A stretch of DNA of 9,115 bases. It comes from Bacillota bacterium. GTDB taxonomy: Bacteria > Bacillota > Clostridia > Clostridiales > Clostridiaceae. The DNA lies in the NCBI GenBank assembly GCA_023440105.1, contig JAEXSY010000082.1:1-9115 (forward strand), in the 5' to 3' direction. The notes beneath the pieces were generated by a model that worked only from the letters and a program-made list of their open reading frames with translations, did no database searches and was not told where the DNA came from. The position numbers were made by a program, and so were the translations under genes. Of the stretch, positions 1-5,540 are shown piece by piece (the stretch's first letter is position 1; every line of letters begins with the position of its first letter).

Positions 1-2
1 CT

Positions 3-251
3 GACGCTGCAGACAGACCAGTGTTTAGGCCTCTAATAGCCATGGATAAAGAGGACATAATGGATATTGCCTCCAATATAGGAACCTACGAAACTTCTAT
101 ATTACCTTATGAGGATTGCTGTACCATATTTACTCCAAAGCATCCTAAAACAAAACCAAGATTAATGGAAATTTTAGCCTCACAAGGGAAGCTTGAAGTT
201 GATGACTTGATAGAAAGAGCAATAGATGCAACCGAAGAACTATCATTATAA
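3..251 (+). CDS. thiI: tRNA 4-thiouridine synthase ThiI, C-terminal end (partial)
   Basis: This is the last 82 codons of ThiI; the gene begins left of the window and the frame is open from base 3. ThiI adenylates uridine 8 of tRNA and transfers sulfur to make 4-thiouridine, and in many bacteria it also serves thiamine synthesis. The visible piece has the family's C-terminal signatures: RPLIAMDKEDI, then ILPYEDCCTIF and PKHPKTKP. The protein ends about 45 residues after the ...KTKP motif with no rhodanese domain, as in the short Firmicute form, which takes sulfur from a partner cysteine desulfurase (known for Bacillus ThiI/NifZ). No such partner is visible here. An intrinsic terminator follows the stop codon at once, so thiI is probably not co-transcribed with the glucosidase. 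Confidence 0.95.
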   Translation, partial: DAADRPVFRPLIAMDKEDIMDIASNIGTYETSILPYEDCCTIFTPKHPKTKPRLMEILASQGKLEVDDLIERAIDATEELSL

Positions 252-279
252 AATAGCCTTAGGGCTATTTTTTTATTTT
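251..279 (+). terminator. Intrinsic terminator of thiI
   Basis: An 8-bp stem (AAATAGCC 251-258 with GGCTATTT 263-270) around a TTAG loop is followed by a T-rich run to 279. It begins at the last base of the thiI stop codon and separates thiI from the promoter of the glucosidase operon. Confidence 0.85.
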
Positions 280-281
280 GT

Positions 282-311
282 TTGTGCAATCGATTGCACT
301 TATGGTATAAT
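282..311 (+). promoter_or_regulatory. Sigma-A promoter of the GH13 operon (extended -10)
   Basis: A perfect TATAAT (306-311) is preceded by TGG (303-305), giving an extended -10. The best -35 is TTGTGC (282-287) with an 18-base spacer, matching TTGACA weakly. Transcription would start near 318, leaving a leader of about 20 nt that contains the AGGAGG ribosome binding site at 325-330. The extended -10 may compensate for the poor -35. The spacer is almost filled by a palindromic operator. Confidence 0.75.
284..299. promoter_or_regulatory. Perfect 16-bp palindrome, LacI-family/CcpA-type operator
   Basis: GTGCAATCGATTGCAC is perfectly self-complementary with a central CG, the hallmark of LacI/GalR-family operators. 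The inner 14 bases fit the catabolite-responsive form TGNAANCGNTTNCA exactly. It overlaps the end of the -35 and fills most of the spacer up to six bases before the -10, so a bound protein should block RNA polymerase. A dedicated maltose-type repressor (MalR-like) or CcpA are both possible; no regulator gene is in the window. The position and symmetry are seen; the identity of the binding protein is inferred. Confidence 0.7.
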
Positions 312-337
312 CTGTATATTACAAAGGAGGGGTTGAA

Positions 338-2020
338 ATGAAAAGATTTTGGTGGAAAGAAGGTATTGGCTATCAAATTTATGTTAGAAGCTTTAAGGAT
401 TCTAAAGGAGATGGCATTGGTGATATTAAAGGTATTATTCAAAGCCTAGATTACCTACAGGATTTAGGTGTCAATATACTGTATCTTAATCCTATAAATG
501 AATCTCCTAATGATGATAATGGTTATGATATTTCTAATTTTAGAGATATCATGAAGGAATATGGAAGCTTAGAGGATTTTAATAGCCTGGTGAAAGAGGC
601 TCATAATAGAGGAATGTATATTATCATGGATTTAGTTATAAACCATACTTCTGATGAACATCTTTGGTTTATTGAAAGCAGGAAGAATAATAACCCCTAT
701 AGAGATTTTTATGTATGGAAAAAAGGTAAAGCTGGTGGTCCTCCAAATAATTGGGGCTCCTTCTTCGGTGGGAGTGCATGGGAGTACGATGAAGCCTCGG
801 AAGAATATTATCTTCATATTTTCTCCAAAAAGATGCCGGATCTTAACTGGGATAATAAAGAGGTAAGAATGGAAATGCATAAGATAGTAAAGTACTGGAC
901 TGATTTAGGTGTGGATGGGTTTCGCCTTGATGCTATCAATCATATTGCCAAGGATGTTTCTTATCCTGATGGTCCTGTGGGTGACGATAAAGTGTATGGA
1001 GACTTTCTTAAATATGTCCAGAACATACCAAGAGTCCATGATTATATTAGAGAGATGAGAGAAGAGGTTCTGCCTGAGGATGAAATTGTGTTAATTGGAG
1101 AAACTGGAGGGATAAATTATAAGACGGCTCATATTTATACAGGAATAGATAGAAAAGAGCTTCATATGGTTTTTCATTTTGATTTTCATAGCACGGGTAA
1201 GGGAGAGAAGCCCTGGGAGAGGAAACCAATTGATTTGATTAAGGATATAAAAGAAAAGATGAGTGGCTGGCAGAGCCGCACCGAAGAAGAAGGATGGCAG
1301 CCGTTATTCTATTCTAACCACGATACTACCAGAACCCTATCCAGACTAGGAAATGAGGAGGAATATCCTGAAGAATCAGCAAAAATGCTGGCATTGCTTC
1401 AATTTACACAAAGAGGAACGCCATTTATTTATTATGGTGATGAAATAGGGATGACTAATCCTATAGGCTTTTCTCTTGAGGATTATAGAGATGTTTCTGT
1501 ATTTAACAATTACAAAGAGCAGGTTGAAGAAGGCAGAGTGAATCATGAAGACTATATAAGGGGACTTTACTATACTTCTAGGGATAATTCCAGAACTCCT
1601 ATGCAGTGGGATGATTCACAGGAAGCGGGATTTTCTAAAGGAAGACCTTGGATGAGGGTGAATGATAACTATAAAGAGGTAAATGTAAGAAAGCAGCAGG
1701 AGAGTCCAACTTCAATTTTAAACTTTTATAAAAAGCTGATTACTCTTCGTAAAAATACAATGGCGCTAGTATATGGGGATTTTAATGAGCTACTTAAAGA
1801 ACATAAGGAAGTTTATTGTTATTTAAGAAATTATGAAGGAGTGAATTATCTTATTATAGCTAATTTCTTTTCTGGTACTCCTAAAGCTACACTTCCTGAG
1901 GAAGTATTCTCAAAAGATATGAAATTAGTTTTAAGCAACTACGACTTAGAACCGGATTTTTACGAAGGTAATCTTTATCTAAGACCATATGAGGCAATTA
2001 TTTATCGATTGGATAATTAA
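338..2020 (+). CDS. malL: Cytoplasmic alpha-glucosidase, GH13 oligo-1,6-glucosidase/maltase type
   Basis: This 560-aa enzyme, of full length for the family, has no signal peptide and should act in the cytoplasm, releasing glucose from the non-reducing ends of short alpha-glucosides. GH13 motifs in order: calcium-type loop DSKGDGIGD (21-29), region I DLVINH (98-103), MPDLN (166-170), nucleophile D198 in GFRLDAINH, acid/base E255 in LIGETGG, and D329 in SNHDTTR. The N-terminus (WWKE, YQIYVRSF) and NDDNGYDI are typical of subfamily GH13_31. The residue after the nucleophile is Ala199, not the Val usual in strict alpha-1,6 enzymes, so activity on alpha-1,4 bonds (maltose, maltodextrin) is likely. 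The start is fixed by AAAGGAGG ending seven bases upstream. It is the first gene of an operon with the amylase 31 bp downstream. Trehalose-6-phosphate hydrolase is a less likely alternative; the family is certain, the exact substrate is not. Confidence 0.93.
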   Translation: MKRFWWKEGIGYQIYVRSFKDSKGDGIGDIKGIIQSLDYLQDLGVNILYLNPINESPNDDNGYDISNFRDIMKEYGSLEDFNSLVKEAHNRGMYIIMDLVINHTSDEHLWFIESRKNNNPYRDFYVWKKGKAGGPPNNWGSFFGGSAWEYDEASEEYYLHIFSKKMPDLNWDNKEVRMEMHKIVKYWTDLGVDGFRLDAINHIAKDVSYPDGPVGDDKVYGDFLKYVQNIPRVHDYIREMREEVLPEDEIVLIGETGGINYKTAHIYTGIDRKELHMVFHFDFHSTGKGEKPWERKPIDLIKDIKEKMSGWQSRTEEEGWQPLFYSNHDTTRTLSRLGNEEEYPEESAKMLALLQFTQRGTPFIYYGDEIGMTNPIGFSLEDYRDVSVFNNYKEQVEEGRVNHEDYIRGLYYTSRDNSRTPMQWDDSQEAGFSKGRPWMRVNDNYKEVNVRKQQESPTSILNFYKKLITLRKNTMALVYGDFNELLKEHKEVYCYLRNYEGVNYLIIANFFSGTPKATLPEEVFSKDMKLVLSNYDLEPDFYEGNLYLRPYEAIIYRLDN

Positions 2021-2051
2021 CAAATAAAGTGGAATAAGGAGGATTAGATTT

Positions 2052-3566
2052 ATGAAGAAAAGGGATATTATTGCAGTATTTTTAATCCTGCTCCTATTTC
2101 TTTCGGGCTGTCAGGAAAAGGTGGAAGAGGATGTAAGGGGATATGAGGGAAGAACTTTTTACGAGATATTTGTTAGAGCTTTTAAGGACAGTGATGGGGA
2201 TGGGATAGGAGATATTAAAGGGGTTACGGAAAGTCTTGATTATTTAGAGGAGCTAGGAGTGGGAGGATTATGGCTTATGCCTATAAATTCCTCTCCAAGC
2301 TATCATGGCTATGATGTTACTGATTATTACTCTATAAATTCTGAATATGGAAATCTAGAGGACTTTAAGGAGCTCCTTCAGGAGGCAGATAAGAGAGATA
2401 TAATGATTATTATGGATCTGGTAATAAATCATACAAGCTCAGAGCATCCTTGGTTTAAGGAAGCCTCAACATCACCAGATAGTGAATATAGGGATTATTA
2501 TATTTTTACTGAGGATGAAAGTAAAAAGTATGAGGCATCTCCTATGGGAGGTGGATCTCCCTGGGCTAAAAGCACCTTGAGAGAGGAATACTATTATGCA
2601 CTTTTTTGGAGCGGTATGCCAGACTTGAATCTAGATAATGAAGAATTAAGGAAGGAATTTAAGGAGATTGCTAAATACTATTTAGAGTTGGGAGTAGATG
2701 GCTTCAGACTGGATGCTGCCAAATGGATATATAATGATATAGAGGATAATCTCCGATGGTGGAAGGAATTTAATAGCTATGTAAAGGAAATAAATCCTGA
2801 AGCCGTTCTTGTTGGAGAGGTCTGGGATAATATTAGAGGTATGGAGCCCTATGCTGAGGTTTTAGATAGCTTTTTTGTCTTTTCTATGGGGGAAGATATA
2901 ATAAATGGATTAAAATGGAGTAATTTGAGTGTACTTGGGGAAAAGCTTGCAGATTCTCATAAAAAATTGAAAGAGAAGAACCCTGATTTTGTACCTGCTC
3001 CATTTCTTTCTAATCATGATCAAAATAGAATAATGAATCAATTGGTAAATATAGATAAATATAAGGCTGCAGCTGTGATATATCTGACCCTGCCGGGAAC
3101 TCCATACATTTATTATGGAGAAGAGATAGGGATGAGCGGCAAAAAGCCAGATGAAAGGATAAGAGAGCCTTTCCTCTGGAGCACTGACTTCAAAAAGAAT
3201 ACCCAGTGGATTGATATAACTAATGATAGCTCTATAGCACTGGAGAATCAGATGGAGCAGGAGGATTCACTTTTTAATCTTTATAAGACAATAATTAACT
3301 TGAGAAAGAATAATCCAGAGCTTAGCTTAGGTGAAATAGAAGCCTTAGACCATGACCATAAATCAGTGTATGCTGTGGAGAGAGCTTATAAGGGGTCAAA
3401 AGCCTATATTTTTGTGAGCCTTTCAGATGATGAAAGTGAATTGAATATTGAAAAGGGTAGCTATAATGTCCTTTACTCAAATGTAAATGACTATGAAAGT
3501 TTAAAAACAGAAGGGAAGTTAAACCTTAAATCTGGAGAGATACTTATAATTAAAAAAGCGGATTAA
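2052..3566 (+). CDS. Lipoprotein alpha-amylase, GH13 (GH13_36-like)
   Basis: A 504-aa glycoside hydrolase with a lipoprotein signal: KKR, a hydrophobic stretch (about 6-17) and lipobox LSGC with Cys20, so it should be tethered outside the cytoplasmic membrane. GH13 motifs: DSDGDGIGD (46-54), DLVINH (122-127), MPDLN (189-193), nucleophile D221 in GFRLDAAKW, acid/base E256 in VGEVWDN, and D323 in LSNHDQNR. MPDLN is the signature of the group intermediate between oligo-1,6-glucosidases and neopullulanases (GH13_36), which includes lipoprotein amylases such as AmyA of Halothermothrix; the length fits. The expected role is endo-cleavage of starch, glycogen or maltodextrin at the cell surface. AAGGAGG (2036-2042) lies nine bases before the ATG. 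It follows the glucosidase by 31 bp with no terminator between, so one mRNA is likely. Cyclomaltodextrinase-like or transglycosylating activity cannot be excluded. Confidence 0.92.
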   Translation: MKKRDIIAVFLILLLFLSGCQEKVEEDVRGYEGRTFYEIFVRAFKDSDGDGIGDIKGVTESLDYLEELGVGGLWLMPINSSPSYHGYDVTDYYSINSEYGNLEDFKELLQEADKRDIMIIMDLVINHTSSEHPWFKEASTSPDSEYRDYYIFTEDESKKYEASPMGGGSPWAKSTLREEYYYALFWSGMPDLNLDNEELRKEFKEIAKYYLELGVDGFRLDAAKWIYNDIEDNLRWWKEFNSYVKEINPEAVLVGEVWDNIRGMEPYAEVLDSFFVFSMGEDIINGLKWSNLSVLGEKLADSHKKLKEKNPDFVPAPFLSNHDQNRIMNQLVNIDKYKAAAVIYLTLPGTPYIYYGEEIGMSGKKPDERIREPFLWSTDFKKNTQWIDITNDSSIALENQMEQEDSLFNLYKTIINLRKNNPELSLGEIEALDHDHKSVYAVERAYKGSKAYIFVSLSDDESELNIEKGSYNVLYSNVNDYESLKTEGKLNLKSGEILIIKKAD

Positions 3567-3576
3567 CCGCTTTTTT
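3552..3576. terminator. Shared bidirectional terminator between convergent genes
   Basis: A 10-bp stem (AAAAAAGCGG 3552-3561 with CCGCTTTTTT 3567-3576) encloses the loop ATTAA. The T run on each strand makes it work in both directions. The amylase stop codon (3564-3566) lies in the loop, and the opposing gene's stop (3575-3577) overlaps the right end, so only eight bases separate the two stops. Confidence 0.88.
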
Positions 3577-4834
3577 ATTTGCTTAGATCATTGATTGAGG
3601 ATACATACCAGCTAGCATTATCAGGGTTATAGGTTAAAAAGGTCTGAAAGGATAGCTTATCTGGCTTAGAGCTAATAGGAAAGCCCAAAATGGTCTTATT
3701 TTTATTAAGTTCAAGATTTACTAGAGCATTAGAGATGTAACTACCATTTTCCCTCTTTAAAGCCACGGCACTTTCTTCCCAGAGTATCTCAGTAATTTCG
3801 TAGGAATCCTTAAATATAAGTGCAGTACTCTTATAACGGTTATAGAGTTTTTCCGCAGCGGCTCTTGATGGTTCCTCCACTAAGGATAAATCCTCATTAT
3901 TTAAAGCTTTAAATAGCTGATTATAAAAACTTCTATATGCTTCTTCTAGCTGCTCTTTAATTACATCATTTAGAGGATCAATATCTAGTCTTAAACTAGG
4001 TGTATCCGCTAAGGTTATTTCTTTGCTTTTAATGGTGCCCCAGGGAAAGGTCATTTCTCCATGGATTTTAATATCGCTTTCTAAAGGCACAGGACCTATA
4101 TTGTTAAATTCTTTAACGGTAAGGTTGGTACTTTTATCATTAATGAATACCTCTGCTTCTGGATAATTGCTCAAAAGAGTAATATATTCTGCTGGTGGGG
4201 TTAAGGTTGTGGCTATAGTACCTTCCAAAAGCTGAACTGATTTTTCTGCCACGCTCTCTCCATATTCATTTGAAAGCTTAACCTTTATACTATATTTACC
4301 AGGTAATAGCGGGCCAAGCTCAGTGATAGAATTATCTTCTGTGGTTCTTCCGTAGCTTATATTCTGAAGATACAGCTCTGTGTCCTTATAGCTAGTTGTG
4401 ATCTGAAGAAATACTGGTTTTAGCTCGATTTTCCACTTTGTTAGTAAGCCTTCTTTTACTTCCTTAACTTCTGCTATTCCTCCATCTTCAAGAGCCTTCT
4501 GACTTTTTAGGTATTTAATAAATTGAGATGATCGACCTTCTGAATTATTTAAGTAATCTAAAAAGGGCTGTATGGTATCTTCTGTTATAGGGACAGCATC
4601 ATCCTTTACAGTAACATATTTCATTAGGGCCCTGGTATTATTAGAGGTAATAGCTTTGTGAAAGCCATTGATCATATAATTTTTACCGGTACTGTTCCTT
4701 CCTATATAAAAGCCTATAAAAGCGATTGTAAGTACTAGTGTTAAGAGGATTAGATATTTCGTTTCTTTGTGAGTCTGTAAATATTTCTTAGTTTTGTAAA
4801 AAAGCTCATTAACCAAGCTCGTGAATTTTTTCAA
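3575..4834 (-). CDS. TcaA/YvbJ-like membrane-anchored envelope protein, TTG start
   Basis: The reading frame is open from ATG 4867, but that ATG lies inside the likely -10 box and lacks a ribosome binding site. TTG 4834 has AGGAGG nine bases upstream, giving 419 aa; numbering here is from TTG. A short basic N-terminus is followed by one membrane helix (about 27-45) and a large outside part: a helical segment like the second domain of TcaA (about 52-115), two beta-rich segments (about 140-194 and 216-275), and a C-terminal NTF2-like domain (about 291-416) ending in WYVSSINDL. This order resembles Staphylococcus TcaA (linked to glycopeptide response) and Bacillus YvbJ. The N-terminal CxxC zinc ribbon usual in that family is absent; there is no cysteine in the protein. 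It faces the amylase operon convergently and probably forms its own unit. Family assignment is from recall of domain pattern, so moderate; the function is unknown. Confidence 0.72.
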   Translation of the reverse strand: MKKFTSLVNELFYKTKKYLQTHKETKYLILLTLVLTIAFIGFYIGRNSTGKNYMINGFHKAITSNNTRALMKYVTVKDDAVPITEDTIQPFLDYLNNSEGRSSQFIKYLKSQKALEDGGIAEVKEVKEGLLTKWKIELKPVFLQITTSYKDTELYLQNISYGRTTEDNSITELGPLLPGKYSIKVKLSNEYGESVAEKSVQLLEGTIATTLTPPAEYITLLSNYPEAEVFINDKSTNLTVKEFNNIGPVPLESDIKIHGEMTFPWGTIKSKEITLADTPSLRLDIDPLNDVIKEQLEEAYRSFYNQLFKALNNEDLSLVEEPSRAAAEKLYNRYKSTALIFKDSYEITEILWEESAVALKRENGSYISNALVNLELNKNKTILGFPISSKPDKLSFQTFLTYNPDNASWYVSSINDLSK

Positions 4835-4843
4835 GTATACTTT

Positions 4844-4849
4844 CCTCCT
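4844..4849 (-). promoter_or_regulatory. Ribosome binding site that decides the TTG start
   Basis: The minus strand reads AGGAGG here, nine bases before TTG 4834-4832. No comparable site precedes the in-frame ATG at 4867, which supports the shorter protein. Confidence 0.8.
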
Positions 4850-4865
4850 AATATTTATTTCTATC

Positions 4866-4894
4866 ATTATATCAAAAAATATAGTTTAATTTAA
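4866..4894 (-). promoter_or_regulatory. Promoter of the TcaA-like gene
   Basis: The minus strand has a perfect TATAAT (4871 to 4866) and, 17 bases upstream, TTAAAT (4894 to 4889), a weak -35. Transcription would begin near 4859, giving a leader of about 25 nt with the AGGAGG in place. The -10 overlaps the ATG at 4867, which therefore would not be on this transcript. Confidence 0.6.
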
Positions 4895-4910
4895 TACTTA
4901 TATATCCTTC

Positions 4911-4926
4911 TTCTTTTTAAAAAGAA
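4911..4926. repeat. 16-bp perfect palindrome upstream of the TcaA-like promoter
   Basis: TTCTTTTTAAAAAGAA is perfectly self-complementary and sits about 17 bp upstream of the -35 of the minus-strand gene. It is composed of A and T runs, so it may be chance in this AT-rich stretch; an operator or UP-like element is possible. Confidence 0.35.
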
Positions 4927-4930
4927 TAAC

Positions 4931-4970
4931 ATAAAAACCAAAAGAGACTCTTAAAAGAGTCTCTTTTGGT
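4931..4970 (-). terminator. Terminator-like hairpin facing left, no visible parent gene
   Basis: A perfect 14-bp stem (ACCAAAAGAGACTC 4937-4950 with GAGTCTCTTTTGGT 4957-4970) has a 6-base loop. A T run follows only on the minus strand (TTTTT then AT), so it suits transcripts moving leftward. Rightward it is followed by AAATATT, not a T run. No minus-strand gene is recognisable to its right. It may end an unannotated RNA or insulate the TcaA-like promoter. Confidence 0.6.
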
Positions 4971-4978
4971 AAATATTA
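4968..4978 (+). repeat. GGTAAATATTA direct repeat, copy 1 of 3
   Basis: An 11-bp element overlapping the right edge of the leftward hairpin; identical copies lie at 4993-5003 and 5255-5265. Confidence 0.5.
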
Positions 4979-4992
4979 AGGAATTGATTTAT

Positions 4993-5003
4993 GGTAAATA
5001 TTA
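4993..5003 (+). repeat. GGTAAATATTA direct repeat, copy 2 of 3
   Basis: Identical to copy 1 and starting 25 bp after it; a similar flank (AAGG or ATAAGG) follows both. Confidence 0.5.
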
Positions 5004-5050
5004 TAAGGGTTAACTGATTAATATTGTTTACATGTTTATGTTAACATATA

Positions 5051-5059
5051 AAGTCGAAA
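5051..5059 (+). promoter_or_regulatory. Spo0A-box-like element 1
   Basis: AAGTCGAAA matches six of seven bases of the Spo0A box TGTCGAA and occurs again 71 bp downstream. The resemblance is seen; binding is inferred and weakly supported. Confidence 0.3.
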
Positions 5060-5121
5060 AATGCAATAGTTTAATAATAAAAATTAAAATAATTATATTT
5101 AGATTATAATAAAAGTTGCAA

Positions 5122-5130
5122 AAGTCGAAA
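5122..5130 (+). promoter_or_regulatory. Spo0A-box-like element 2
   Basis: A second AAGTCGAAA. Its GTCG (5124-5127) is mirrored by CGAC at 5136-5139, an 8-base-spaced short inverted repeat, which could place a second weaker half-site on the other strand. Confidence 0.3.
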
Positions 5131-5254
5131 TAACACGACATATAAAAGAGTGATTATACATAGCTATTAAAATACAGAAAAACTCAAAAAATTATTAAGA
5201 AATATAGACGCGCAATCGAAAATATAAATAGAATTAAATAATAGATTTAATAAA

Positions 5255-5265
5255 GGTAAATATTA
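5255..5265 (+). repeat. GGTAAATATTA direct repeat, copy 3 of 3
   Basis: Third exact copy, about 260 bp from copy 2. The GG start makes chance recurrence less likely than for a pure A/T word, though a close variant also occurs in coding sequence near 5890. Confidence 0.45.
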
Positions 5266-5465
5266 TTTTCTTATTCTTATAAAATTCATAACTGGGGTGA
5301 AGAAAATAACTAGAACTATGAAAAAAGAAACCTATATACCTGAGGTTATTTGCTGAATTTTCACAAAATTTAACTGCAGGAATATTATGGAGGATTGTTA
5401 TGTTAATAATGTATAAATAATAAATTAATATTAAGTAAAACCGTGATAAAATATACACAAAATAG

Positions 5466-5493
5466 TTCAAAATTCCAAGAAAAAGTGTATAAT
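5466..5493 (+). promoter_or_regulatory. Putative promoter of the M23 hydrolase gene
   Basis: TTCAAA (5466-5471, four of six -35 bases) and a perfect TATAAT (5488-5493) are 16 bases apart, giving a leader of about 40 nt. A second TATAAT at 5515-5520 lacks a good -35. The ribosome binding site AAGGGG (5524-5529) is 11 bases before the ATG, a little long. Confidence 0.5.
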
Positions 5494-5540
5494 TCATCTA
5501 GGGTGATTTAAGAATATAATGATAAGGGGAATTAAATTTT

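Larger units (their letters stand above)
4835..5540. other. 0.7-kb AT-rich intergenic region between divergent genes
   Basis: No open frame here looks coding: the longest (minus, 5234-5497) has an improbable Ile/Tyr/Phe-rich composition and no ribosome binding site. The left 140 bp holds the TcaA-like promoter, a palindrome and the leftward hairpin. The middle holds two AAGTCGAAA elements and copies of GGTAAATATTA. At 5389-5393 a good GGAGG precedes a six-residue micro-frame. The last 80 bp contain the promoter and ribosome binding site of the M23 gene. I recognise no riboswitch or known structured RNA. Confidence 0.6.

Noticed and set aside
107..442. Minus-strand frame of 111 codons across the thiI end and the operon promoter
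   Set aside because: It runs antisense through the thiI end, a terminator, a promoter and the start of the glucosidase; no ribosome binding site and biased composition.
632..880. Open frames on both strands inside the glucosidase gene (632-880 minus, 654-866 plus)
   Set aside because: They are shadows of a certain GH13 gene, with no ribosome binding site or protein-like composition.
338..2020. Trehalose-6-phosphate hydrolase as the identity of the first GH13 enzyme
   Set aside because: It has IGETGG at the acid/base rather than the VGEMSS-type motif I expect for that enzyme, and no trehalose PTS or TreR gene is adjacent; kept only as a minor alternative.
4937..4970. Terminal inverted repeat of an insertion sequence
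   Set aside because: It is a single hairpin with a short loop, with no transposase, no partner repeat and no target duplication in the window.
5280..5400. Possible riboswitch (c-di-AMP or c-di-GMP) upstream of the cell-wall hydrolase
   Set aside because: None of the conserved core sequences of those aptamers is visible and the region has little GC-rich pairing.
5234..5497. Minus-strand frame of 87 codons in the long gap
   Set aside because: Ile/Tyr/Phe-rich product typical of translated AT-rich DNA, no ribosome binding site and no recognisable motif; it was considered as a source for the leftward terminator but not supported.
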